Shown here in pieces: positions 9,097 through 18,551 of a DNA stretch of 64,000 nt. The DNA is from Veillonella ratti. Its GTDB lineage: Bacteria; Bacillota; Negativicutes; Veillonellales; Veillonellaceae. The stretch covers positions 1 through 64,000 of the forward strand of contig NZ_RQUX01000001.1 of the NCBI RefSeq assembly GCF_003992115.1, given 5' to 3'. The first letter of the stretch is position 1; every line of letters begins with the position of its first letter. Both the position numbers and the translations under genes were made by a program. Below the pieces are notes generated by a model. The model was not told the origin of the DNA. It searched no databases and saw only the letters and a list, made by a program, of their open reading frames with translations.

Positions 9097-9876
9097 TTAG
9101 CTCAACGCACGATCGAGATGAACATAGCCGCCATCTACGAATACCCATTGACCGGTAGTATGCGAGGATTTAGGCGATAATACGAAAACTGCTGTGTCAG
9201 CGATTTCTTCAATTGTTGTGAAACGACGTTCCAACGGAATTTTGTCGGTAATAACTTTTTTACGAGCTTCCGGATCGTCAAATGTTTTAATCCAATTAGC
9301 GTATAAAGGTGTCCAGCATTCGCTGACTACTACGCAGTTGCTGCGTACGCCGTCATCCAATAAAGCGGCTGCCCATTCACGGGTAAGACCCAAGATAGCA
9401 CCTTTAGCAGCTGCATAAGCACTGGTTTTACCTTGACCGGTTAACGCCGTTTTGGATGTGATGTTCAAGATAGAACCTTTGGATTTACGCAAGTAGTCTA
9501 CCGATGCGTGTACCAATTCATAGTAGTGAGTCAAGTTGCCATGAATGCTCTTTTCAAATTCCTGCCAAGATGTAGTGTCGAGGTCTTTGTTGTCATTGGC
9601 ACCGGCATTATTTACAATACCGTAGATGCCACCGCGACGAGCTGCTACATCATCAACGATGCCTTTGATTTTGTCAGTGTCGTTTAAGTCAATTTGAATG
9701 AATTCATAGTTAGTCGTGATAGCTTCCATATCTTTTTTGAATTCGTCAGTAATTGGCGAACGGGAAAGAATAATAGGAATCGCACCTTCACGGGCCAACG
9801 AAAGGGAAATACCACTGCCGATGCCTTTACCGCCACCGGTTACAAATACAACCTTGTCTTTTAATTGCAAATCCAT
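9097..9876 (-). CDS. Short-chain dehydrogenase, probable L-fucose dehydrogenase
   Basis: A classical SDR of 259 residues with the cofactor motif TGGGKGIG (13-20), NNAG (89-92) and the catalytic Ser141, Tyr154 and Lys158 (YAAAK). In this gene set it should oxidise L-fucose to the lactone, like FucX (Cj0485) of C. jejuni; a 2-keto-3-deoxyfuconate dehydrogenase role is the main alternative. The start at 9876 (MDLQLKDK) is 8 nt after GGAGG. A longer reading would begin with a TTG overlapping the ribosome site itself, so it was rejected. Confidence 0.83.
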   Translation of the reverse strand: MDLQLKDKVVFVTGGGKGIGSGISLSLAREGAIPIILSRSPITDEFKKDMEAITTNYEFIQIDLNDTDKIKGIVDDVAARRGGIYGIVNNAGANDNKDLDTTSWQEFEKSIHGNLTHYYELVHASVDYLRKSKGSILNITSKTALTGQGKTSAYAAAKGAILGLTREWAAALLDDGVRSNCVVVSECWTPLYANWIKTFDDPEARKKVITDKIPLERRFTTIEEIADTAVFVLSPKSSHTTGQWVFVDGGYVHLDRALS

Positions 9877-10027
9877 GATACATACCTCCAATTTAAATTA
9901 ACACTCTATACACCTATAAACCAACTAAGTCGCGTACCTCTTACCGGACTTACTGTTTATATTCCTTGGAAACACGGCCGACTCGATTCACACACAATCT
10001 CATCTGCCATGCGTCAGGCCTGCCGTA

Positions 10028-11545
10028 CTATACGGTTGTGGCCAAGCGCCAAATTGAAAAGTCATTCTGTTCATTATGTTCTGCTTTCGTTAGTTTGCCG
10101 TCAGCTACTTCAACGATAGCATCTACAATTTCATAGCCTACTTCTTTAATTGTCTGTGTACCGTCCACTACGGTGCCCGCATTTAAGTCGATAGCATCAT
10201 TCATATTGTTATATGTAAAGGTGTTGGACGATACTTTGATTGTCGGTGCAATCGGGCTGCCTGTCGGTGTGCCGCGACCGGTTGTGAATACTGCAATATT
10301 ACATCCGCCGGCTACCATGCCGCTCAATTGTTCAATATCATTGCCCGGTGTATTCATAAAGGTTAAGCCTTTATCCACAATCGGTTTTGCATAATCTTTT
10401 ACGGCTACTACCGGACTGTTACCGGCTTTATAAATACAACCTAAAGATTTTTCTTCAATACTGCTGAGGCCGCCTTCAATATTGCCCGGACTCGGGTTAG
10501 CACCGCGAATATCCGCATTGGAGTCGATAACTTCTTGTTCAAACCCTTTGATGGTACTCATGATTTGTTCACTGACAACACCATTGATACCGCGTTTTGC
10601 CAAGATATGTTCCGCCCCGATAAGTTCGGTTGTTTCCGCTAAGATTACGGCCCCGCCGTGACTGACTACGATATCGGAAGCTACGCCGAGCGCCGGATTG
10701 GCACTTAAACCGGAGAAGCTGTCGCTGCCGCCGCATTCAGTACCGAGTACTACATCCGCCAAGGTACCTTCACTGCGTTCTTCTTTTAAAGCTTCGGCCA
10801 ACATATTTTTAACAATTTCTGTGCCACGACGAATACTCTTTTCCGTACCGCCGGTGGCCTGAATTGTGAAAAATTCTACTTTCTTATACGGTGCGCGAGC
10901 TTTAATTTCTTCAGCTACGGTGTGAGCCTGCACTACTTCACAACCGAGGCCGACTACCAAAACGCCATATACGTTTGGATTAGCTGCGGTGCCTACAATA
11001 ACATCTTTCGTCTGATCCGCATCATAGGAAAGTTCGCTACAACCGTGTTGATGATTTACATATACAACTTTGGTGTCATCACGACGTTCCACATCACTGT
11101 ACATAACACCGTTGGCAATACGTTCTACTACTTTGTTGGCGCAGTGAACGCTTGGGATTACCAAGATATGATTGCGGAAACCGAAGCTGCCATCACTGCG
11201 GCGATACCCGGTCAATTTATAGCTGTCTTTACCTTTTTCAATATTTGTCTTACGTTCTACATCTTGATCAATATCGCGAACTTCCGAATCCAAGTCGCCG
11301 CGACCGCGTTCGCCTTCGATATTGTGAACATGAACCCATTGGCCCGGTTCAATATCTACTTCAGCTACACCGATATGGGAATCATATTTAATAACGGGAC
11401 TGCCTTTGGCGATTCGTTCCGTCGCAAATTTGTGACCTTTTGGAATCGGTTCTTTAATCACTACGCCAAGAACCTCTTCGCCAACTTGTAAGGGCTCAAT
11501 AGCTGTTGCTACATTATCAATTGAGCCTACATGAATACCTTTCAT
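10028..11545 (-). CDS. UxaA-family (altronate dehydratase-type) sugar-acid dehydratase
   Basis: A 505-residue protein with an N-terminal SAF domain (about 1-95) and the UxaA catalytic region after it. Conserved stretches include HQHGCSEL, GTECGGSDSFSGLSANPALG and VFTTGRGTPTG. Enzymes of this family dehydrate hexonates with a metal ion; here L-fuconate to 2-keto-3-deoxy-L-fuconate is expected. In the C. jejuni island the same enzyme is split over two genes (Cj0482, Cj0483), whereas here it is one full-length gene. It is the first gene of the leftward operon, and its promoter region faces the iclR-type regulator. Confidence 0.83.
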   Translation of the reverse strand: MKGIHVGSIDNVATAIEPLQVGEEVLGVVIKEPIPKGHKFATERIAKGSPVIKYDSHIGVAEVDIEPGQWVHVHNIEGERGRGDLDSEVRDIDQDVERKTNIEKGKDSYKLTGYRRSDGSFGFRNHILVIPSVHCANKVVERIANGVMYSDVERRDDTKVVYVNHQHGCSELSYDADQTKDVIVGTAANPNVYGVLVVGLGCEVVQAHTVAEEIKARAPYKKVEFFTIQATGGTEKSIRRGTEIVKNMLAEALKEERSEGTLADVVLGTECGGSDSFSGLSANPALGVASDIVVSHGGAVILAETTELIGAEHILAKRGINGVVSEQIMSTIKGFEQEVIDSNADIRGANPSPGNIEGGLSSIEEKSLGCIYKAGNSPVVAVKDYAKPIVDKGLTFMNTPGNDIEQLSGMVAGGCNIAVFTTGRGTPTGSPIAPTIKVSSNTFTYNNMNDAIDLNAGTVVDGTQTIKEVGYEIVDAIVEVADGKLTKAEHNEQNDFSIWRLATTV

Positions 11546-11988
11546 CTGTTACACCTCCACAATGCACTTGTTTACAGGTTTAAGCCGGTCATTGCCAAGC
11601 TTCTAAAAAGAGTAACTTCTTCACACGCATTTTGTATATTTTCACAAACTTGTACTGATATACATACTTTTAATTACAGTCTAAATTCAACCTGTTCGCA
11701 TATAAGAATTGTTTTTGTGTTTCGCATATACAAACACAAATATCATTTACGTACTATTTATGTTCTTATCATATACTTATCATACGTAAAAGTCAATAAC
11801 ATTCGTATATACGCAATAACTATTTGTCATAATAGCAATAATCAAAAGCACTAAATTGCGAAAATCATATTATGGTATGCATATACGAACAAACGTGATA
11901 CAATATATATGCAAATTATATACGTTAAAGATTTTGGCATAATAAACTACCTTTAAATAAAACAATCTTGAGAAAGGAGGTTTTTAAT
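11546..11988. promoter_or_regulatory. Divergent regulatory region with four copies of a TTCGYATATA operator-like motif
   Basis: This 443-bp region between the dehydratase and the IclR gene holds no ORF. Four similar sites stand out: TTCGCATATAAGAA at 11696, TTCGCATATACAAA at 11721, TTCGTATATACGCAA at 11802, and TGCATATACGAA at 11878, which is the inverted form. Combined they suggest the palindrome TTCGTATATACGAA. IclR-family regulators usually bind such palindromes in the shared promoter region of divergent genes. The specific assignment is inference. Confidence 0.55.
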
Positions 11989-12804
11989 ATGCCTTCCAAA
12001 AAATTAATTAAACATGATGCCTTGCCATCCGATTGCACACCTTCGCCCACACAACATAAACCGACTTTGCGAGTTATTAAGATTCTTGAAACAGTGGCCG
12101 GCAGTAACGGATTAACCTTGTCGCAAATTGCTACACAGCTCGATTGTCCAAAAAGTACGCTCACCCCTATTTTAAAAACATTAGTAGATAATAACTTCTT
12201 ACTCTGCGAAGACGAATCTCTAATATATACTATTGGTAAACAGGCCTTCATCATCGGCAATACGTACCAGCATAACGGAGATATTTTGACACTCATTAAG
12301 GACCAAATGGAGACTATGTCTTCCTTGTGTAAAGAAACCATCCACCTGGGTGTCTTGGAAGGCAATGAAATTATGTACCTGCAAAAGGTAAACAGTCCGA
12401 AACCATTGCAGCTGATTTCCTCCATCGGCAAACGCTTACCGGCTTATGCCACCGCCTTAGGCAAAGCCTTATTATACGACCACTCCTTGGAGGACTTACG
12501 CCAACTGTTCCCGAATTCATTACCGCAGTTAACCGAGAATACCATTCCTACGGTAGATGCACTCTATCAGGATATCCATAAAGACTCTAATGATGAATTT
12601 ACTTACGAAGAGGAGGAAATCACAAAATACGCCCGCTGTATTGCCATGCCGCTGCGCGTAAACAACCAAATCGTGGCCGCCCTCAGCATTAGTTTCATTG
12701 TCTTTGACGCTACACCGGAACACATTACGAACATAAAATATATTTTAAGACGTTTCGGTACCGTCATTGCCAAACTTATGGAAACTAAAAACTTCCAATA
12801 CTAA
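11989..12804 (+). CDS. IclR-family transcriptional regulator of the fucose-type operon
   Basis: A 271-residue regulator. The N-terminal winged helix (TLRVIKILETVAGSNGLTLSQIATQLDCPKSTLTPILKTLV, split by wing residues) is followed by an IclR effector domain of about 180 residues that includes the typical GKRLPAYATALGKALL and CIAMPLRV segments. It is divergent from the dehydratase operon, as the IclR gene Cj0480c is in C. jejuni. The start at 11989 is preceded by AAAGGAGG; an in-frame TTG seven codons earlier overlaps that site and was rejected. The effector is probably the sugar or a keto-deoxy intermediate. Confidence 0.88.
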   Translation: MPSKKLIKHDALPSDCTPSPTQHKPTLRVIKILETVAGSNGLTLSQIATQLDCPKSTLTPILKTLVDNNFLLCEDESLIYTIGKQAFIIGNTYQHNGDILTLIKDQMETMSSLCKETIHLGVLEGNEIMYLQKVNSPKPLQLISSIGKRLPAYATALGKALLYDHSLEDLRQLFPNSLPQLTENTIPTVDALYQDIHKDSNDEFTYEEEEITKYARCIAMPLRVNNQIVAALSISFIVFDATPEHITNIKYILRRFGTVIAKLMETKNFQY

Positions 12805-12826
12805 TTCAATATAGGTATCAATACAC

Positions 12827-12888
12827 AAAAAGTTCCCTATCACAACCGTACTCAATCATGAGTTCAGTCGTAATAGGGAACTTTTTTT
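12827..12888. terminator. Bidirectional terminator between iclR-type gene and alr
   Basis: AAAAGTTCCCTAT (12828-12840) pairs with ATAGGGAACTTTT (12873-12885), continued by a T-run on the plus strand and an A-run on the left side for the minus strand. It serves two convergent genes. Confidence 0.75.
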
Positions 12889-12981
12889 ATATGCCCTGCT
12901 ATTAAAACTATAATATTTTTACGAGTTAAAGGACCTTTTTACGTTTAATTAAAACGCGGCAAGCACCTGCCCAAAATATAC

Positions 12982-14091
12982 CTATATATAAATACGCGGT
13001 ACCCGTTCCGAGAAATCACAGAAGATTTCATACGGGATGGTGCCAACCAAGGTGGCAATTTCAAGTACAGTTATGCTTTCATCACCTTGTGTGCCGATTA
13101 AGACGACCTCATCGCCGGGATGAACCGGTACGCCCTCCGGCATAGCCACCATTAACTGGTCCATGCATACACGGCCTACAATAGGACAGCGACGACCATG
13201 AATGAGCACACTGCCGCGATTCGACAGGCTGCGCGGATAGCCATCGGCATACCCTACCGGCACGGTAGCGACCGTGGTCAAACGGTCCGTCGTATAGGTA
13301 CCACCATAACCGATGCGTTCACCGGCTTTTAAATGTTGCACATGTACAACTTTGCTGTACATACTTAACGCCGGGCGCAAGCCTAAGCGATTCGGCACGT
13401 CTAAGGATGGCATGATGCCATACTGAATAATACCGGGACGCGCATCGGTAAATAAGCTATCTTTAACCGACAACAAACCGGCACTGTTAGCCAAGGAAAA
13501 ACGGAACGGTTCGGAGCGATGGGCGCGAATCATTTCCACCATATTGCGGAACAAGGCCGTTTGTTGGTGCGCACTGGTTTTATCGGCCGCATCAGCACTG
13601 GCCATATGAGAAAAGAACCCATCCACATGTAAATGCGGATACGCTTCCACTTTTTGCATAAAATCCAAGGCGTGATCCGGATGAATACCGATACGATGCA
13701 TCCCCGTATCAACGGCAATACAACATTCAATAATCGTATCATGACGGGCGGCACAAGCTTCCAAAGCCGCCAATTCAGTGGACTCACAGATAGCCGGTCG
13801 AGAATTACCTTCCACAATTAAATCAAACGATTGGGGCAAGGTAATGCCCAATAAATAAATCGGCACCATAATCCCGGCCGCACGAAGTGGTAAGGCTTCT
13901 TCCGGAAAAGCTACGGCCAGCGATTCATAGCCTTCTTCTACAGCAATACGGCCTACCATGACACTGCCATGGCCATAGCCGTTAGCTTTAATTACCGCCG
14001 TGCTGGTACTCCATTCCGGTAAACTATCTTTGATGCGACGCAAATTCTCACGAATAATGGCCGTATCGATTTCTATGTGGGTCGGTCTCAT
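12982..14091 (-). CDS. alr: Alanine racemase
   Basis: A fold-type III PLP enzyme of 369 residues that supplies D-alanine for peptidoglycan. The PLP lysine is Lys35 in AVIKANGYGHG, and the opposing catalytic base is Tyr262 in RIGYGGTY, both at the standard family spacing. The C-terminal beta domain (VGRVCMDQ, DEVVLIG) is intact. It is a single-gene unit between terminators on both sides, with an AGGAGG ribosome site. It is housekeeping and unrelated to the operons around it. Confidence 0.95.
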   Translation of the reverse strand: MRPTHIEIDTAIIRENLRRIKDSLPEWSTSTAVIKANGYGHGSVMVGRIAVEEGYESLAVAFPEEALPLRAAGIMVPIYLLGITLPQSFDLIVEGNSRPAICESTELAALEACAARHDTIIECCIAVDTGMHRIGIHPDHALDFMQKVEAYPHLHVDGFFSHMASADAADKTSAHQQTALFRNMVEMIRAHRSEPFRFSLANSAGLLSVKDSLFTDARPGIIQYGIMPSLDVPNRLGLRPALSMYSKVVHVQHLKAGERIGYGGTYTTDRLTTVATVPVGYADGYPRSLSNRGSVLIHGRRCPIVGRVCMDQLMVAMPEGVPVHPGDEVVLIGTQGDESITVLEIATLVGTIPYEIFCDFSERVPRIYI

Positions 14092-14279
14092 AAGTTAAAT
14101 TCCTCCTAAGCGACAGCCTGTATGTCAGCTGTTGCATAAGACAATACATATTACAGGTCTATAACATGTATGTTAAGTAGTAAGGTAAAAAAATATATTT
14201 TAGTCACGTTTTTATTATACGCTAAAATTCTATAAAATCTACCTTTATTATACAACGCACCGATTACCATAGCAAAAAT

Positions 14280-14326
14280 ACCCGAAATCAGATAAAACAG
14301 CTTAGCTGAATTATCTGGCTTCGGGT
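14280..14326 (-). terminator. Intrinsic terminator of the pxp operon
   Basis: ACCCGAAATCAGATAA (14280-14295) pairs with TTATCTGGCTTCGGGT (14311-14326) with small mismatches; on the minus strand a T-run (TATTTTT) follows. The rest of 14092-14398 is AT-rich with no ORF and should hold the alr promoter. Confidence 0.7.
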
Positions 14327-14398
14327 AGCTGTAGCAGAATTCCGGTCCGTTATATAACGGTTAAATACAGCTGTGCTGACCGTAATATTGTCTCTTGT

Positions 14399-15430
14399 TT
14401 AACGCCACATGGTACAATACTTCTTATAAATAGCCTGAGCCTCTGCAACCGTTACAATTTCAAATTTTACAGTTTCACCCGGTCCCATTTGTGCCAAAAT
14501 CGGCAAATCAGGGGTGATAACCGTAGCAATTTTAGTATAACCGCCGGTAGTCTGGCGGTCGGCCATTAAAATAATCGGCTGACCATCGGCAGGCACTTGA
14601 ATCGATCCAAATACGGCACCGTCGGAAATAATATCCGCACCGTCTATGTGATTCAATTTAGCCCCGGCCAAGCGATAACCCATCCGGTCGGAAGCCGCGG
14701 TAATCTCATAAGGCTCGCTCGTCATAATGACATAGCTTTCTTCCGTAAATCTATCCGCCTGAGGTCCTAACACGATACGAATTGCCTGCTTAGGTCGTCG
14801 TGCCATAGGTGTTTCATACTGAACAGGCACGGTATAATCAGGTAAAACTGCTCGATTAAGCCCGATCGTGGCGATTCGTTCATCGCCGAGTATGAGCACA
14901 TGCCCTTTTTGCAAACGACTGCCACCATAGCCGCCCAACTTTGATTTTACATGCGTAGCCACACTGTCGTTTATTACAGGTACATTAAAACCGCCGCGCA
15001 CCGCAATATACATACGTACGCCATTCGTACTGAATGTGGATGATACTACATCACCCGTTTGTAAGCGAATCGCCTCATTCATCGCCACCGGCACATCGTT
15101 AACCATAGGTCCCATCAAAGCACCTGTAAAGGCTACTACACAGGGTTCAACAACCGTAAAGGTAGGCCCCATAACGGTACATTCCAAAGCGCCCAGATTA
15201 AAGGGATTACCCACCAAACGTTGCCCCAGCTCATAACTCTCTTGATCCATGGCCCCGGCTACCGGCATACCATACTGCTGATAGCCCGCCCGACCGCCGT
15301 CTTGAACGGTTGTAAAAAAGCCCGGCTGTTCTATTTGCCAATACGCCATAGGCGACACGCCGCTATGAGGATTGCCAATCAAATGAAAGGCATGAGCGGC
15401 CCCGTTTTTTGTAAAAGTATTATCGCCCAT
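14399..15430 (-). CDS. pxpC: 5-oxoprolinase subunit PxpC
   Basis: A protein of 343 residues of the biotin-dependent carboxyltransferase/KipA family. With PxpA and PxpB it forms the ATP-dependent bacterial 5-oxoprolinase, which opens 5-oxoproline (pyroglutamate) to glutamate. Family features include QPGFFTTVQDGGRAGYQQYG and the AFTGA and DRMGYRL segments. The start at 15430 (MGDNTF) has AAGGAG about 10 nt upstream; an in-frame GTG three codons earlier is too close to that site. The reading frame overlaps the end of pxpB by about 11 nt, implying coupled translation. Confidence 0.88.
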   Translation of the reverse strand: MGDNTFTKNGAAHAFHLIGNPHSGVSPMAYWQIEQPGFFTTVQDGGRAGYQQYGMPVAGAMDQESYELGQRLVGNPFNLGALECTVMGPTFTVVEPCVVAFTGALMGPMVNDVPVAMNEAIRLQTGDVVSSTFSTNGVRMYIAVRGGFNVPVINDSVATHVKSKLGGYGGSRLQKGHVLILGDERIATIGLNRAVLPDYTVPVQYETPMARRPKQAIRIVLGPQADRFTEESYVIMTSEPYEITAASDRMGYRLAGAKLNHIDGADIISDGAVFGSIQVPADGQPIILMADRQTTGGYTKIATVITPDLPILAQMGPGETVKFEIVTVAEAQAIYKKYCTMWR

Positions 15431-16184
15431 GGAGCTCACTCTCCTTACAATAAAATGTCTTCACTTCATAGGTCGCCAAATGGGCCTTAATATCTAAAAA
15501 CTCTTCTTCCGAAACCGGCACATAGCGCACATAATCACCGGCTTCCAAAAGGGTAGGTTTTTCACTGTTCCCATCATATAGACGAACCGGTGTGCGTCCG
15601 ATAATTTGCCAGCCGCCCGGCGAATCGGATGGGTACATACCCGTTTGTGCCCCCGCAATACCTACAGAGCCGGCCGGAATCAGGGTGCGCGGCGTAGTAA
15701 GACGCGGTGTGGCAATGCGTTCATCCATACCGCCAAGATAGGTAAAGCCCGGAATGAATCCCAACATGTACACCAAATAATCGGTACCGCTGTGAATATT
15801 GATGACTTCTGCCGTCGTAAGCCCTGCATGTTCGGCTACAAAGTCCATATCCATGCCATACTCGCCGCCATACACGGTGGGAATCTCTACGACCCTTACC
15901 TTGTCGGCTGCAGCTGTTTCATTCTCTGTTTGCGACGCTGCGCTTATCATATCGCAAATGGCGTCATAATCTTTTTTCAGGGGATCATAAATCACTAAAA
16001 TCGAACTATACGTAGGTACCATTTCTTCAATGGTATGGCCTACTTCAACTTGCAAAGCCTGCACCGTATGACGAATTCTGCGATTAATGGCCGGATCGAT
16101 TGTATCTCCGAATACGGCCGTCACCGCTTTATCTCCCACCGGTGCAAAGCGCAATGTTTCCTGTATAGGTATCAATGCCGCCAC
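15420..16184 (-). CDS. pxpB: 5-oxoprolinase subunit PxpB
   Basis: A KipI/PxpB (allophanate hydrolase subunit 1-like) protein of 254 residues. The region MLGFIPGFTYLGGMDERIATPRLTTPRTLIPAGSVGIAG, described here by its segments GFIPGFTYLGG and RTLIPAGSVGIAG, is the family core. It belongs to the PxpABC oxoprolinase and overlaps pxpC at its 3' end. The B. subtilis homologue KipI also inhibits the sporulation kinase KinA, but no such kinase is seen here. Confidence 0.9.
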   Translation of the reverse strand: MAALIPIQETLRFAPVGDKAVTAVFGDTIDPAINRRIRHTVQALQVEVGHTIEEMVPTYSSILVIYDPLKKDYDAICDMISAASQTENETAAADKVRVVEIPTVYGGEYGMDMDFVAEHAGLTTAEVINIHSGTDYLVYMLGFIPGFTYLGGMDERIATPRLTTPRTLIPAGSVGIAGAQTGMYPSDSPGGWQIIGRTPVRLYDGNSEKPTLLEAGDYVRYVPVSEEEFLDIKAHLATYEVKTFYCKESELHGR

Positions 16185-16218
16185 CTCCTAATCAATGAGT
16201 AGCCAGTTTATTTTTAAG

Positions 16219-17418
16219 CTACTGAATTAATTTCAAAATACCTTGTAACGAAATATAACCGATGTACGCGGAAATAGCGACTACGGCCCAACCGCTCCAC
16301 AGTAATATTGGGGAATGCTTATATTCTCCCATAATGTCTTTACGTTTGGCCGCAATCAACATAACGGCTAAAGTAACCGGCAAAATAAGGCCGTTCAACG
16401 AGCCTGCTACGATAAGGAGCATAGCCGGCTTGCCGATGAGTACCAAGATAACCGCCGACGCAATGATGAAACCGATAATCCAAAGATTTTCATGGCGTCC
16501 CACCGTTTTAAACAAAGTTTTTAAAAATGACACCGATGTGTAAGCCGCGCCTACTACGGAAGTGATGGCGGCACAGAAGAATACTAAGCCGAAAATACGA
16601 TAGCCGATTTCACCGGCGGCAAAACGGAACGCATCAGCAGCCGGATTGCCTGCATCCAAAGTATAGCCCTGCATTACCACGCCCAATACGGCCAAGAAGA
16701 AAAGCACTCGCACCAAGGTTGTTACGCCCATGCCAAGGGTGGCGGAACGACGTACTTGCGATAAATTTTCCTCACCTACTATGCCGGCATCAATCAAACG
16801 ATGACCGCCGGAGAAAGTAATGTAGCCGCCAACCGTACCACCAAGTAAAGTGATGGTAGCAAGCCATTCATATTTTAGCGGCAGCACACTATGCTTTATG
16901 GCTGTCCCAACCGGCGGTGCTGCTACCACGGTAACATAGGCAATTAATAAGAGCATTAAAATCCCTAAGTATTTGGTCACCGCATCCATAGCTTTGGTCG
17001 CCTTGTGAGAAATAAAGACAATGACGCCTAAAACGGCCGACAAAACAGCCGCGATGTTTGTATCAAGCCCAATCATTACATTAATCCCAAGAGCGGCCCC
17101 ACCGATATTACCGATGTTAAAAGCTAAACCGCCCAAAGCAACCAGAAAGGCTACAAAATAACCGAGTCCCGGCAATACGCGATTCGCAATATCCTGACCG
17201 CGCAACTTGGAAACGGCAATAATGGTCCACACATTGAGCTGCGCTATATACGATAAAACAACGGATGCCACAATAACAAAGGCAAAGTCCGCTCTAAACT
17301 GATCCGTAAAAGCCGCCGTCTGCGTCATAAACCCCGGGCCAATGGCCGATGTAGCCATCAAAAAGGCCGCCCCGATTAAAACGGACAAACTTTTTTTATT
17401 GTCATCAACTCGCTTCAT
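16219..17418 (-). CDS. NRAMP-related membrane transporter lacking the metal-site motifs
   Basis: A 399-residue membrane protein with about 11 helices and the NRAMP/LeuT-type overall pattern. The helix-1 metal motif DPGN of true NRAMP importers is replaced by IGPGF (TSAIGPGFMTQTAAF), and the helix-6 MPH motif is replaced by TFSGGHR. It sits between pxpA and pxpB, in the position of ycsG in the ycsF-kip operon of B. subtilis. These facts argue against Mn/Fe uptake and suggest an organic substrate such as 5-oxoproline; that substrate is inference. Confidence 0.8.
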   Translation of the reverse strand: MKRVDDNKKSLSVLIGAAFLMATSAIGPGFMTQTAAFTDQFRADFAFVIVASVVLSYIAQLNVWTIIAVSKLRGQDIANRVLPGLGYFVAFLVALGGLAFNIGNIGGAALGINVMIGLDTNIAAVLSAVLGVIVFISHKATKAMDAVTKYLGILMLLLIAYVTVVAAPPVGTAIKHSVLPLKYEWLATITLLGGTVGGYITFSGGHRLIDAGIVGEENLSQVRRSATLGMGVTTLVRVLFFLAVLGVVMQGYTLDAGNPAADAFRFAAGEIGYRIFGLVFFCAAITSVVGAAYTSVSFLKTLFKTVGRHENLWIIGFIIASAVILVLIGKPAMLLIVAGSLNGLILPVTLAVMLIAAKRKDIMGEYKHSPILLWSGWAVVAISAYIGYISLQGILKLIQ

Positions 17419-17447
17419 AGAAAACCTCCCTTAATACCTCTTTATCA

Positions 17448-18209
17448 CTAGCCGACAAAATTAGCCACCGTTAAACCCGCTTTTTCGAGCCCTTCCCGAA
17501 GTTCCTTCGTAAAGGCTACCGCCTCCGGATTATCACCGTGAACACAAATGGAATCGGCTACAATCGGAATGGTTTCACCCGTATTAGCCACTACGGTGCC
17601 TTCTTTTACCATTTGCAAAATACGGGCCAACGCTTCTTGCGGATCTTTGACAAATGCGCCCGGTTCACTGCGCGGTACTAAAGTCCCTTTAGCTGTATAG
17701 CCGCGATCGGCAAACACTTCCTGAATAACCGGAATGTTGCGTTCTTTGGCCAACTCAACCATAACACTGCCACTGAGTGCCATAATGGCAATGCCATCAC
17801 CCAGCGCTTCTATACCGTCCAATACAGCGGACGCTAATTTCGAATCCACGCAAGCCGTATTGTAAAAAGCACCATGAAGTTTTACATGCTGCAGCGGCAC
17901 GCCTGCGGTTTTACAAAAAGCCTGCAAAGCCCCTACCTGATAGAGCATATATGCTCTAGCTTCCGCCGGTGTAATGGTCATGTTGCGCCGTCCGAATCCC
18001 ATTAAATCGGGATAACCCGGATGAGCACCGACAGCCACGCCTTTGGCTTTACAGAGTTCTACCGTCTTCGCCATAATCAACGGATCCCCGGCATGCCAAC
18101 CACAAGCCACATTAGCACTGGTTACATGCGTAAGCACCGCTTCATCCATCCCCAACGTATACGCACCGAAACTTTCACCTAAATCACTGTTCATATCCAC
18201 GCGCATCAT
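17448..18209 (-). CDS. pxpA: 5-oxoprolinase subunit PxpA (LamB/YcsF family)
   Basis: A 253-residue LamB/YcsF protein, the first gene of the pxp operon. The N-terminus MRVDMNSDLGESFG, the segment SANVACGWHAGDP and the segment GVAVGAHPGYPDLMGFGRR are family hallmarks. It acts with PxpB and PxpC to hydrolyse 5-oxoproline with ATP. Two adjacent ATG codons (18209 and 18206) follow AAAGGAG; either may be used. Confidence 0.92.
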   Translation of the reverse strand: MMRVDMNSDLGESFGAYTLGMDEAVLTHVTSANVACGWHAGDPLIMAKTVELCKAKGVAVGAHPGYPDLMGFGRRNMTITPAEARAYMLYQVGALQAFCKTAGVPLQHVKLHGAFYNTACVDSKLASAVLDGIEALGDGIAIMALSGSVMVELAKERNIPVIQEVFADRGYTAKGTLVPRSEPGAFVKDPQEALARILQMVKEGTVVANTGETIPIVADSICVHGDNPEAVAFTKELREGLEKAGLTVANFVG

Positions 18210-18310
18210 AATCGCTCCTTTCTAAACACCTTTCTCTTTTTTCTGCAACCATAGCTTCTATAACCCCATCAGATGTCGTTTTAATCTTCTATAGAATATA
18301 GTTTAAATAA

Positions 18311-18338
18311 ATTATAGCACTAAATCATGAATGTGCAA
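18311..18338 (-). promoter_or_regulatory. Probable sigma-70-type promoter of the pxp operon
   Basis: On the minus strand TTGCAC (18338-18333) and TATAAT (18316-18311) are separated by 16 nt, about 100 bp upstream of pxpA. The remainder of 18210-18550 is AT-rich and holds no gene. Confidence 0.45.
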
Positions 18339-18551
18339 TTCAAATCTACCGAAATTATCTACTTTCAACGTCCCAAAATCGTCATTTTAAATCAAAGGAT
18401 TTATGAGTTCCGTCCATAAAAGACATTTGCTTCATAAATAAAACATACAAAATCCATTCAAATTTCCTATCTAATAAAAAACTATTTATATAAGCCTATA
18501 AGAACCACCTTGCGACAAACTATATCGAACTTATTCTCATTTATTATTAAT

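Noticed and set aside
10922-11491. A 189-codon plus-strand open frame opposite the UxaA-type dehydratase
   Set aside because: It lies fully antisense to a well-conserved gene and shows no domain or ribosome site.
14399-18209. Urea carboxylase/allophanate hydrolase identity for the pxpB and pxpC genes
   Set aside because: These related families are told apart by context: an adjacent pxpA and the absence of biotin carboxylase or amidase domains favour 5-oxoprolinase.
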